A stretch of DNA of 46,002 nt from DATMGU01 sp035555315. GTDB taxonomy: Bacteria > Pseudomonadota > Alphaproteobacteria > ATCC43930 > CGMCC-115725. The stretch lies in assembly GCA_035555315.1 (NCBI GenBank), contig DATMGU010000068.1, positions 1 through 46,002 on the forward strand. Direction: 5' to 3'. Below, piece by piece: positions 26,900 through 34,947 of this stretch. Below the pieces are notes generated by a model, which ran no database searches, was not told where the DNA came from, and saw only the letters and a list, made by a program, of their open reading frames with translations. How positions within the stretch are numbered: the first letter of the stretch is position 1; each line of letters opens with the position of its first letter. The translations under genes and the position numbers were made by a program.

Positions 26900-28417
26900 A
26901 TGCCGCCCCTCTGGCTTGTTCTGGTCAGCCTGATTCCGTTCGGCCTGGTCGCAACACCCATCGGCTATGTGGCCTTGCGCACCGTGACGGCCGGATCGTC
27001 CGGTATCCTGCGCGATCTCATCCGGCCCTATACGCTGAACCTGCTCGTCAACACGCTGACCCTGTCGGCGTCCGTGACGCTGTGTGCCGGCGTCATCGCG
27101 ACCGCCGCTGCTTGGTGCACGGAACGCTGCGACCTGCCGGGGCGACGCTGGTGGCGCCTGGCTACCGCGCTGCCGCTCGCCATGCCGGCCTATGTGTCGA
27201 GCTACGCCTGGTCGTCGCTCGGTCCGGCATTTCAGGAGATGCGCGGCGCCATCCTGATCCTGACCTTCTACTGCGTGCCGCTGATCTATCTGCCGGTGTC
27301 CGCCGCATTGCGTAGCCTAGATACCAATTTCGAGGACGTGGCGCGGTCGCTCGGCCATGGTCGGTGGCGCAGTTTCGTGCGGGTAGTCTTGCCGCAGATC
27401 GCCCCGGCGTTGAGCGGCAGCGCCCTGCTGGTCGCGGCCCATATGCTGGCGGAATTCGGTGCCTTGTCCTTCCTGCGTGTCGAGACCTTCACCACTGCCA
27501 TCTTCGATCAATACACCGCCGAGTTTAACAACAACGCCGCGGCCTTGCTGTCCGGCGTGCTGATGCTGATCTGCCTGCCGGTGGCGTTCGGCGAGGCCGC
27601 TTTGCGCAGCCGGCGCCGTTTCGCCCGCATCAGCCGGGGCAGCGCCCGGCTGATCACGCCGGTCGCTTTGGGCAAGCTGATGCCTTTGGTGGTGCTGGGC
27701 TTTGTCGCCCTGACCGTGCTGGGCTTCGGCGTGCCGATGGTCACCCTCAGCTTCTGGGTCTGGCAGGGCACCTCGGCCGGGCAGGGGATTGGCCGGGTGC
27801 TGCCGGCCCTGTTCGCCTCGCTCGGCTATGCGCTGCCCGGCGCGGTGCTAACAACCCTGCTGGCCGTGCCGCTGGTGATGGCGACCACCCATTTCCGCGG
27901 CCGCTTGGCAACGCTGTCGGACCGCTTGCCCTATCTGGTGCATGGCCTACCCGGCATCGTGGTCGCCCTCGCCGCCGTCTCCGTGTCGATCCAGTATCTG
28001 CCGGCGATCTATCAAAGTACGACCTTGGTGATGCTGGTTTATGCCGTGCTGTATCTGCCCCTGGCGCAATCGGCGGTACGCGCCTCGGCCGAGCTGGTCC
28101 CGCGCGAGTTGGGTGATGTCGCGCGCAGCCTGGGCAAGTCGCCCTTCAAGGCCTTCCTGCTGGCGACCCTGCCGAACCTCGCCCCAGGCATCGGCGCCGC
28201 CCTGGCGCTGGTCGCCCTGCAATTGATGCGCGAGTTGACGGCGACCCTGTTGCTGGCGCCCGCCGGCGTGGTGACACTCGCCACCGAATTCTGGTCCTAT
28301 ACCAGCGACCGCGCCTATGGGGCGGCTGCACCTTTCGCCGCGGCCTTGGTCCTGATCTCCGGCGTGCCCGTCTATATCTTCACGATCCGGACCTTGCGGG
28401 TGGCCGACGAGTTATGA
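26900..28417 (+). CDS. Iron(III) ABC transporter permease (FbpB-like)
   Basis: A permease of about 505 residues with around 12 membrane segments, made of two homologous halves. Each half carries an EAA-type coupling loop: FEDVARSLGHGRWRSFVRVVLPQI in the first and LGDVARSLGKSPFKAFLLATLPNL in the second. This fused layout is typical of FbpB/ThiP-like permeases. The start is uncertain: ATG 26900 follows GGGGAGGGG at good spacing, while ATG 26876 would add eight residues. It overlaps the ATPase gene by four bases. Confidence 0.93.
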   Translation: MPPLWLVLVSLIPFGLVATPIGYVALRTVTAGSSGILRDLIRPYTLNLLVNTLTLSASVTLCAGVIATAAAWCTERCDLPGRRWWRLATALPLAMPAYVSSYAWSSLGPAFQEMRGAILILTFYCVPLIYLPVSAALRSLDTNFEDVARSLGHGRWRSFVRVVLPQIAPALSGSALLVAAHMLAEFGALSFLRVETFTTAIFDQYTAEFNNNAAALLSGVLMLICLPVAFGEAALRSRRRFARISRGSARLITPVALGKLMPLVVLGFVALTVLGFGVPMVTLSFWVWQGTSAGQGIGRVLPALFASLGYALPGAVLTTLLAVPLVMATTHFRGRLATLSDRLPYLVHGLPGIVVALAAVSVSIQYLPAIYQSTTLVMLVYAVLYLPLAQSAVRASAELVPRELGDVARSLGKSPFKAFLLATLPNLAPGIGAALALVALQLMRELTATLLLAPAGVVTLATEFWSYTSDRAYGAAAPFAAALVLISGVPVYIFTIRTLRVADEL

Positions 28418-29433
28418 GTCTGCTGCGTGTCGAAGGCATCCGGAAGAGCCATGCCGGCCAAGCCGTCCTGCATGGCGTGGATCTCATTGTGCCGGCCGGC
28501 ATGGTGATGGCTCTGCTGGGGACGTCCGGCTGCGGCAAGACCACCTTGCTGCGGCTCATCGCCGGCTTCGAGGCGGTGGATGCGGGGCGCGTCGTCATGG
28601 GGGATCGCGTCTTGGCGGCGCCGGGCATCCATGTGCCGGTCGAACGGCGCCACATCGGCTATGTCCCTCAGGAAGGCACGCTGTTCCCGCATCTCACGGT
28701 CGAGGGCAATGTCGGTTTCGGCCTGCGCCGCGCCGAACGGCGCGGCGATCGGGTGACCGAGGCGTTGCAGCTGACCGGTCTCAGCGGGTTGGAGCGGCGC
28801 TATCCACACCAGTTGTCCGGCGGCCAGCAGCAGCGCACGGCACTGGCCCGCGCGCTGGCGCCGGGGCCCGGCTTGATCCTGCTCGACGAGCCGTTCAACG
28901 CGCTCGACATGACGCTTCGCCAATCGGTCTGCGCCGATGTGGTGGCGCTGCTGCGCGCCAGCGGTTCGACCGCGATCCTGGTGACCCATGACCCGCAGGA
29001 GGCATTCACCAGCGCCGACCTGATCGCGGTGATGCGTCAGGGCATGGTCGCCCAATGCGCCGACCCGGCGACACTTTACCGACAGCCGATCGACGCCGAG
29101 GTGGCGCAGCTGACGGGCGCAACGATCTTCCTGGATGCGACGATGCACCCGGATGGCGCGGAGACGGCGTTGGGTCGGCTTCCAGTCCAACCCGATGCCG
29201 CGCGATCGGGTGCCGCCCGAATCCTGCTGCGGCCCGAACAGATTCGATTGTCGGCGGCGGGCGAGGGGGTCGTGGTGCGCGTCCTATCCAGCGCGTTTCG
29301 CGGGGATCACACGCTGGTCACCGTGCTCGCGGGGGATGTCCAGCTGCCGGTCCGCCTGCCCGGATTGGAAGAGCCGGGGCAGAGGCTGCATTTGCGCGTG
29401 CACGGCAGCGGCGTTGCGTTCCCTAACGGATAA
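28414..29433 (+). CDS. Iron(III) ABC transporter ATP-binding protein (FbpC-like)
   Basis: A 339-residue ATPase with all core motifs: Walker A GTSGCGKTT, Q-loop region YVPQEGTLFPHLTV, signature LSGGQQQRTALARALA, Walker B LILLDEP and the switch His in VTHDPQEAF. The C-terminal 100 or so residues form a regulatory TOBE-like domain with LLRPEQIRL. It completes the binding protein-permease-ATPase operon. Its last 11 bases overlap the end of the convergent aldolase gene, so transcription from either side reads into the other gene. Confidence 0.94.
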   Translation: MSLLRVEGIRKSHAGQAVLHGVDLIVPAGMVMALLGTSGCGKTTLLRLIAGFEAVDAGRVVMGDRVLAAPGIHVPVERRHIGYVPQEGTLFPHLTVEGNVGFGLRRAERRGDRVTEALQLTGLSGLERRYPHQLSGGQQQRTALARALAPGPGLILLDEPFNALDMTLRQSVCADVVALLRASGSTAILVTHDPQEAFTSADLIAVMRQGMVAQCADPATLYRQPIDAEVAQLTGATIFLDATMHPDGAETALGRLPVQPDAARSGAARILLRPEQIRLSAAGEGVVVRVLSSAFRGDHTLVTVLAGDVQLPVRLPGLEEPGQRLHLRVHGSGVAFPNG

Positions 29434-30235
29434 CGCCGTCCAAGGCCGCTGCCAGGCCGCGCTGCAGCAGCAACCAATCGAAGCCCACGGCGATGAACCG
29501 ATAGCCGCGTGCGATCATGTCGTTGGCCAGCGCCGGGCTGGGGGCGGCACCGCCCAGAACGACCGGGCTGTCGCGGATCGCTGCTTCCAATTGTGCCACG
29601 ACGGCGAGGAAATCCGGATGGTCGACGCGGCCCTTCAACCCCATGCTGGTGGCCAAATCGCCGGGACCGATGACGGCGACATCGAGGCCGGGGGTCGCCA
29701 GCACCTCATGGATCGTCCGCAGCGCGTCGACATGCTCGATCGTGGCAATCGTCAGCACCTCATCATCGGCGACGTCGAGATACTCCCGCATCGAGACACC
29801 CCAGCGGAACGGGGCGAGAAACGGTCCCCAGAACCGCTCGCCCTCCGGCGGGTAGCGCATCGCCCGCACCGCGGCCACCGCGTCCTCGCGCCGGGTGATC
29901 ATCGGAAAATTGATGCCCATGGCGCCGAGATCGAGCGGCAACTTCGCGGCGAGCGTGGAAGTGGCGGCGACCCGCACCATCGGCACCAGCGGCGTGCCTG
30001 TCGTGGCGGCGATCATCGCATGCGCCGTGCCGGCATCGATGGCACCATGCTCCATGTCGATCAGCATCCAGTCGAGCCCGGAACGCGCCATGATCTGCAC
30101 GGTCTGCACCGAGGGGATGGTGGCGATCACGCCGAACGCCGGCCGGCCTTCCCGCAGCAGGGCCTTGACCCGGTTGAAGCGCCCGCCGGTAGTCATGCCG
30201 CTACTCACAATGTCTGCGCTCATGCTTTGCTGCAT
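29423..30235 (-). CDS. HpcH/HpaI family class II aldolase
   Basis: A 270-residue metal-dependent aldolase of the 2,4-dihydroxyhept-2-ene-1,7-dioate aldolase type, cleaving or forming 2-oxo-hydroxy acids to give pyruvate and an aldehyde. Motifs are DWMLIDMEHGAID, VPMVRVAA, ATIEHVDAL and VIGPGDLATSMG, which carry the Glu/Asp metal ligands and pyruvate-binding residues. The N-terminal 15 residues are poorly conserved, so the start may be ATG 30223 or 30196. It stands alone, converging with and slightly overlapping the iron transporter operon. Confidence 0.92.
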   Translation of the reverse strand: MQQSMSADIVSSGMTTGGRFNRVKALLREGRPAFGVIATIPSVQTVQIMARSGLDWMLIDMEHGAIDAGTAHAMIAATTGTPLVPMVRVAATSTLAAKLPLDLGAMGINFPMITRREDAVAAVRAMRYPPEGERFWGPFLAPFRWGVSMREYLDVADDEVLTIATIEHVDALRTIHEVLATPGLDVAVIGPGDLATSMGLKGRVDHPDFLAVVAQLEAAIRDSPVVLGGAAPSPALANDMIARGYRFIAVGFDWLLLQRGLAAALDGVIR

Positions 30236-30403
30236 CCTATGATCGAGACGGTATCCCTTATGTCGAGACGCGGCACCGTCGGAACAGGCTGCCAGAAAAA
30301 CTCGGCTTCTTGCATCAGCTAGATTACCGTTCTGCCGCTCGTTTCCCAGTGCTGACCGATGTGTTCCCCGATGTCCACGGTCTATATCCCCCCAAACGCC
30401 GAT

Positions 30404-30416
30404 AGACCGCTGGTCT
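30404..30416. promoter_or_regulatory. TetR-type palindrome upstream of glycerol kinase
   Basis: AGACC-GCT-GGTCT is a perfect 5-3-5 inverted repeat. It sits seven bases before TATACG (30423), a possible -10, about 100 bases upstream of the glpK start. Palindromes of this form are common TetR-family operators. A second dyad, TGATCGGGATCA, is at 30434-30445. No regulator gene is in the window, so the link is inferred. Confidence 0.45.
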
Positions 30417-30512
30417 GTCTGCTATACGATCGGTGATCGGGATCATCGATCGCGCCAGATGATCAATGCGACGGACGGCAACGTCCGCGGTGTCCAAGGG
30501 GAGTAAATCGGC

Positions 30513-32009
30513 ATGTCGACGACCATTCTTGCCATCGATCAGGGCACAACCTCGACTCGCGCCATTCTATTCAGTTCGGATCTCGTGATCGCCGCGTCGG
30601 CGCAGCAGGAGTTCCCGCAATATTTCCCAGCCTCTGGCTGGGTCGAACATGATCCGGAGGATCTCTGGCGTACCACCGTCGAGACCTGCCGCGCGGCGAT
30701 CGCCAAGGCGGGTGTCGAGGCCAAGGACGTCGCGGCGATCGGCATCACGAATCAACGGGAAACCACCGTTGTGTGGGAGCGTTCGACCGGTCGCGCCATC
30801 CACAACGCGATCGTCTGGCAGGACCGGCGAACCGCCGATATATGCCGCGCGCTGAAGGAGGCGGGGCATGAGCCGGATGTGCGTGCCAAGACCGGCTTGC
30901 TGCTCGATCCGTACTTCTCCGCCACCAAGATCGCCTGGATCCTCGACCACGTCCCGGGTGCCCGGGCGCGGGCCGAGCGCGGTGAATTGGCATTTGGCAC
31001 GGTCGACAGCTTTCTGCTGTATCGGATGACAGGAGGCAGGGTGCATGCGACCGACGCCACCAATGCCGCGCGCACGCTGCTCTATGACATTCATCAGGGC
31101 CGCTGGCGCGACACGCTCTGCGCGTTGATGCGGGTACCGATCGCGATGCTGCCGCGGGTGCTGGATTCCAGCGGCGAATTCGGCACTACCGATGCGGAAT
31201 TCCTGGGCGGCCCGATCCGCGTCATGGGTATCGCCGGCGACCAGCAGGCGGCCACCGTCGGACAAGCCTGCTTCCAGCCCGGCATGATGAAGGCGACCTA
31301 TGGGACAGGCTGCTTCGCCTTGCTCAACACCGGCGGCGAAGCAGTCACCTCGCGCCACCGGCTGCTGACCACGATCGCCTACCAGATCGACGGGCGGCCG
31401 ACCTACGCGCTCGAAGGCTCGATCTTCGTCGCCGGCGCCGCCGTGCAATGGCTGCGCGACGGGCTAGGGCTGATCGCCTCGTCGGCAGAGACCAGCGGCC
31501 TCGCCGAGGCCGCGGATCCGACGCAGGATGTCTATCTGGTTCCCGCTTTCGTTGGCCTGGGCGCCCCCTATTGGGATGCGGATTGCCGGGGCGCGTTGTT
31601 CGGTCTCACCCGCAGCACCGGCCGACCGGAATTCGCGCGCGCGGCCCTGGAAGCCGCCTGTTATCAGACGCGTGACTTGCTCGACGCGATGCGGCGCGAT
31701 TGGGGAACGGCCCATGAGACTATCCTGCGCGTCGATGGCGGCATGGTCGCCTCGGATTGGATGATGCAATGCCTGGCGGATCTGCTGGCAAGCCCCGTCG
31801 ATCGTCCGCGGATTCTGGAGACCACGGCGCTGGGGGCGGCCTATCTCGCCGGGCGGGCCGCCGGCGTCTGCCCGGATATGGCGGTCTTCGCCCAGACCTG
31901 GGCGCTCGGCCGCAACTTCCAGCCGAGCATGCCGTCGGCATTGCGGGACCGGAAATACGCAGGCTGGCAAGACGCGGTGCGACGGACGCTGACGTCGTAC
32001 GGCACATAG
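30513..32009 (+). CDS. glpK: Glycerol kinase
   Basis: A 498-residue FGGY-family kinase of standard GlpK length that makes sn-glycerol 3-phosphate from glycerol and ATP. Diagnostic blocks are LAIDQGTTSTRAILF at the N-terminus, WVEHDPEDLW, NQRETTVVWER, YFSATKIAWILDHV, and GIAGDQQAATVGQ with the catalytic Asp, then GTGCFALLNTG. GGGGAG lies six bases before the ATG. Genes for the facilitator GlpF, dehydrogenase GlpD or regulator GlpR are not nearby. A TetR-like palindrome in the promoter region and a strong hairpin after the stop suggest a single-gene transcript. Confidence 0.97.
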   Translation: MSTTILAIDQGTTSTRAILFSSDLVIAASAQQEFPQYFPASGWVEHDPEDLWRTTVETCRAAIAKAGVEAKDVAAIGITNQRETTVVWERSTGRAIHNAIVWQDRRTADICRALKEAGHEPDVRAKTGLLLDPYFSATKIAWILDHVPGARARAERGELAFGTVDSFLLYRMTGGRVHATDATNAARTLLYDIHQGRWRDTLCALMRVPIAMLPRVLDSSGEFGTTDAEFLGGPIRVMGIAGDQQAATVGQACFQPGMMKATYGTGCFALLNTGGEAVTSRHRLLTTIAYQIDGRPTYALEGSIFVAGAAVQWLRDGLGLIASSAETSGLAEAADPTQDVYLVPAFVGLGAPYWDADCRGALFGLTRSTGRPEFARAALEAACYQTRDLLDAMRRDWGTAHETILRVDGGMVASDWMMQCLADLLASPVDRPRILETTALGAAYLAGRAAGVCPDMAVFAQTWALGRNFQPSMPSALRDRKYAGWQDAVRRTLTSYGT

Positions 32010-32020
32010 GCGGGATCATC

Positions 32021-32050
32021 GAGCCCCACCATCTCTGGATGGAGGGGCTC
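32021..32050 (+). terminator. Strong hairpin after glpK
   Basis: GAGCCCC (32021-32027) pairs with GGGGCTC (32044-32050), and CCATC pairs with GATGG inside it with one A-A mismatch and a TCTG loop. The stem is 12 base pairs. A run of T is not directly attached, so termination may be weak or bidirectional with the convergent gene at 32121. Confidence 0.6.
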
Positions 32051-32120
32051 GATGTCGGCTATCAGTCTTTTCATCCCCGACCTGAGCAGCCGTGCTTAGG
32101 CGAGATATTCCGAGACCGCT

Positions 32121-32963
32121 CTATTCGACCTTGAAAAACGCATCGAGCAGCGCTCGTTCGCGCCCGTCGCCCGCCACATCGGCGGCGAGCCGCTCGTACA
32201 GCCGGGCGGCGCCTTCGAACATCATCGCGGCGGCTTCGTCCTCACCCAGGAAAGCCGCGATCTCGCGCATCTCGGCGACCCAGCGATAAGCCTTCGCATA
32301 CATGTCCGGGATCGCGCGCTGGTACCGCGTCAGGACCTGCGGCTGACTCTTGCCCAATTCGCCATGCAGGGCCGCCGTGGCACCGGCACGCGACGCGGCC
32401 AGGATCATCGCGGCACCCAGCGCGATCGATCCCTTGCCTATGCCGCCATAAGACATCTTCAGCGCCGCCGCGGCGCCGATCGGCGCATCCATCCACCGCC
32501 AGTCGATCCCCAACTCGGCCAGTCCCGCGGTCCGCCGGTGCGGGTCGCCGCTGACATACAGCGCGGGCCCCTTACCGCCAGGCACGGGCGGGAAGCCGAT
32601 GATGCCCCCGTCGACGAAGTCGCAGCCGGTCGGGGCGATGCTGGCGGCGATCTGCTGTTTGGTCGTCGGACTGACGGCATTGCAATCGACATAAACCGGC
32701 TTGCGGCTGCTCACGGTCAGATGGGGCGCCAGACGCTCGGCCAGCGCCATGGCGTCGCCCGGCGGAACGATGGACAGGACGAGATCGGCCCTGGCGATCT
32801 CGTCCGTGGACGCATCCACCATGCCGGCGGCTTGCGCGCGCGCCACCGTGGCCGCGCTGCGCCCGTCGAGCGAGGTCAGGACGCGAGCACCGTGCTCGAC
32901 CAACCCCGCGGCGATAGCACTGCCCATGGCGCCGGGTGCCAAGACGCCGATGACGATGCTCAT
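32121..32963 (-). CDS. NAD(P)-dependent dehydrogenase with DUF1932 domain
   Basis: A 280-residue protein of the 6-phosphogluconate/beta-hydroxyacid dehydrogenase superfamily. The N-terminal nucleotide fold starts IGVLAPGAMGSAIAAGL, with Pro where the second glycine of GxGxxG is more usual. VDCNAVSP and FVDGGIIGFPP follow the family pattern, and LKMSYGGIGKG holds the catalytic Lys. The last 80 or so residues match the DUF1932 helical domain. The substrate is unknown. It diverges from the Ntn-hydrolase gene with 147 bases between starts. Confidence 0.9.
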   Translation of the reverse strand: MSIVIGVLAPGAMGSAIAAGLVEHGARVLTSLDGRSAATVARAQAAGMVDASTDEIARADLVLSIVPPGDAMALAERLAPHLTVSSRKPVYVDCNAVSPTTKQQIAASIAPTGCDFVDGGIIGFPPVPGGKGPALYVSGDPHRRTAGLAELGIDWRWMDAPIGAAAALKMSYGGIGKGSIALGAAMILAASRAGATAALHGELGKSQPQVLTRYQRAIPDMYAKAYRWVAEMREIAAFLGEDEAAAMMFEGAARLYERLAADVAGDGRERALLDAFFKVE

Positions 32964-33110
32964 GAAAACTGCTCCCGGTTGAAAATGGCCAGCGAGGCCG
33001 AGGGGCCGATCTTGGCATTCCTTTCGGCGTTTCGAAATCCCGCTTGCGCGGTGAAATCGGTGCAAGCGTGCGCCATATCGACCGCCGATCCTTTCGGGTA
33101 GCATCGCTTG

Positions 33111-34091
33111 ATGCTTAAACGCTTCGTCTTCGCACGCGAGGATCGGCCGGATGCGGCTTGGCTGGCTCGTTTCGCCGCCGGCCGGGAGGAGGCCGAGCGC
33201 TGGTATCTGGGGGAAGGGCTGGCGGACCCGCCGACCGCCGCCGAATGCCGGGCCGCCCTCGGCCAGCACATGCCGGAGTTGGTGCCGCACTACGATCGGG
33301 TCTGCGCTTTGGTCGGCGACGATGATCTGGCTCACCGCGTGCTGAGCCACTACCGCCCACCGCCGCTCCTCTTCGGCTGCACCCAAGCGATCTGGTTGGG
33401 GGAGGGTGGCCCGGCGCTGGTCCGCAACTATGATTTCCCGCTCGATGTGGTGTCCGATCGCTTCGAGCTGACCGCCTGGTTCGGGCGCCGGGTGATCGCC
33501 AAGGCCCAGCCGCCCTGGGGCGGTTGTCTCGACGGTATGAACGAGGATGGGCTGGTCGCCAGCATAACCTTCGGCGGCAACCCGTCGCAGGGGCTCGGCT
33601 TCTCGATCATCCTGATGCTGCGCTACGTGCTGGAGACCTGCTGCCGGGTGGACGAGGCGATCGCGGCGCTGAGCCGGATTCCGGTCGCGCTGTCGCAGAA
33701 CGTGACCCTGCTCGATCGGTCGAGCGCCTATGCGACAGTGTTCCTCGGTCCCGGCCGCGCACCGGCGGTGTCGATGGTTCGGGCCTGCGCGAACCATCAG
33801 GAGGCGGCCATCTCGCCGGAATGGGCCGCCGCCAGCCGCACCGTCGAGCGGCAGCGGATCGTGCTGCGGGCGCTGGACGACCCCGCCATGACCTTGCTGG
33901 ATTTGACCGCCCGGTTCCTCGATCCGCCGCTCTACTCCCGCCGGGCCAAGTCCACGACCGCCTATACCGCCGTCTATCGGCCGGCGGAGGGGCGGGTCGA
34001 CTATCTCTGGCCCGGAAAAACCTGGTGCCAGCGCTTCGACCAGTTCGAGATCGGTGACTACACACATGACTATGGCGAGCTCGTTTCGTAA
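33111..34091 (+). CDS. C45-type Ntn hydrolase (acyl-CoA:6-APA acyltransferase-like)
   Basis: A 326-residue protein of the penicillin acyltransferase/linear-amide hydrolase family. These enzymes are made as proenzymes and cleave themselves in front of a Cys that becomes the nucleophile; here the likely residue is Cys90 in LLFGCTQAIW. The following ALVRNYDFPL and the NEDGLVASITFGG segment match the active-site strands of the family. There is no signal peptide. The preceding TTG at 33108 is an alternative start; ATG 33111 is preferred. Substrate is unknown: amide, peptide or acyl-homoserine-type bonds are possible. It diverges from the DUF1932 dehydrogenase. Confidence 0.85.
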   Translation: MLKRFVFAREDRPDAAWLARFAAGREEAERWYLGEGLADPPTAAECRAALGQHMPELVPHYDRVCALVGDDDLAHRVLSHYRPPPLLFGCTQAIWLGEGGPALVRNYDFPLDVVSDRFELTAWFGRRVIAKAQPPWGGCLDGMNEDGLVASITFGGNPSQGLGFSIILMLRYVLETCCRVDEAIAALSRIPVALSQNVTLLDRSSAYATVFLGPGRAPAVSMVRACANHQEAAISPEWAAASRTVERQRIVLRALDDPAMTLLDLTARFLDPPLYSRRAKSTTAYTAVYRPAEGRVDYLWPGKTWCQRFDQFEIGDYTHDYGELVS

Positions 34092-34265
34092 CGATGAGCA
34101 AGCGCCGGAGGGGGTTTTAGCTCTGAAACCCATGTGAAGCGCGGCTGCTGGGTCGTGCCCCTGCGGCTCAGGACGAAGGTTTCAAGGCGTGCTGCCTGAC
34201 CTCCTACCGGTTTCATCGATAGGGGCCATTACGAGTGCTGATGCGCCGGCGTCGGCCACTCCTTG

Positions 34266-34328
34266 TATATCCAGTGTATATCCAGTGTATATCCAGTGTA
34301 TATCCTGCAGGATATCCGTGAGATATCC
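34266..34328. repeat. Phased operator repeats upstream of the MazEF-type pair
   Basis: The hexamer ATATCC begins at 34267, 34278, 34289, 34300, 34312 and 34323, i.e. every 11 or 12 bases, about one helical turn. The first three belong to perfect 11-base tandem units TATATCCAGTG. The fourth and an inverted GGATAT form a 16-base palindrome ATATCCTGCAGGATAT (34300-34315). The array ends at the ribosome binding site of the antitoxin gene. An autoregulatory operator for the AbrB-type antitoxin is inferred. Confidence 0.8.
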
Positions 34329-34339
34329 GGGAGGATGAA

Positions 34340-34582
34340 ATGCAGGTTCAACTCGCACGCTGGGGTAATAGCCTCGGCCTGCGCATTCCGAAAGACATCG
34401 CGGCCAAGGTGGGCTTAGCCGAGGGGGCTCGGGTCGAGATCGAAGCGGACGGGGATCGTGTTGTCATCACGGCGGCCCGACCCCGCTATACCCTCGACGA
34501 GCTTTTGGCCGGCGTCACGCCGGGGGATATGCAGGAGGCCTTCGACTGGGGGCCTGATGTCGGTCGCGAGATCGTCAGGTAA
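34340..34582 (+). CDS. AbrB/MazE-type antitoxin
   Basis: An 80-residue protein. Residues 1-47 form a swapped-hairpin SpoVT-AbrB DNA-binding domain: VQLARWGNSLGLRIPKDIA followed by GLAEGARVEIEADGDRVVI. The acidic tail (YTLDELLAGVTPGDMQEAFDW) is the part that usually wraps the toxin. GGGAGG precedes the ATG by five bases. Its TAA is directly followed by the toxin ATG with no spacer. It likely represses its own operon through the phased repeats just upstream. Confidence 0.93.
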   Translation: MQVQLARWGNSLGLRIPKDIAAKVGLAEGARVEIEADGDRVVITAARPRYTLDELLAGVTPGDMQEAFDWGPDVGREIVR

Positions 34583-34924
34583 ATGGACACCTACGAGCCG
34601 GAAGCCGGCGACTTGATCTGGACGGATTTCGACCCTCGCATCGGGCGCAAACAAGGTGGTCGTCGACCCGCGCTCGTCGTTTCACCCAGCCCGTTCTGGC
34701 GAGCGACGCGGTTCGCGATCGTCTGTCCGATCACGTCGAGGGTCCGCCCCTTTCCGTCAAGCGCGATACTTCCCGGCGGGCTGCCGATTGCCGGTGAAAT
34801 TTTGACGAGTCACGTTCGCAGCATCGACACCATGGCCCGGCCGATCGGTTATGCGGGCGCCGCGGCGCCACCCCGGGTGCTTGCCGAAGTGCGGGCCAAA
34901 CTCGCCACCCTTATCGGGATTTAA
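34583..34924 (+). CDS. MazF/PemK-type endoribonuclease toxin
   Basis: A 113-residue toxin of normal MazF length. The conserved start is AGDLIWTDFDPRIGRKQGGRRPALVVS, with the Arg in GGRRPALVVS expected in the active site. Further matches are FAIVCPITSRVRPFPSS and LTSHVRSIDTMAR, which carry the SH3-like barrel and the conserved Thr/Ser. These enzymes cut single-stranded RNA at short motifs; the site cannot be predicted. The gene begins at the base after the antitoxin stop and converges with the Anbu gene 23 bases away. Confidence 0.93.
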   Translation: MDTYEPEAGDLIWTDFDPRIGRKQGGRRPALVVSPSPFWRATRFAIVCPITSRVRPFPSSAILPGGLPIAGEILTSHVRSIDTMARPIGYAGAAAPPRVLAEVRAKLATLIGI

Positions 34925-34947
34925 CAAGCATCGACTGGATCATGCCA

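Noticed and set aside
32964..34133. Minus-strand extension of the DUF1932 dehydrogenase to a 670-residue protein
   Set aside because: The added part is antisense to the Ntn-hydrolase gene, which shows family motifs; the dehydrogenase starts cleanly at 32963.
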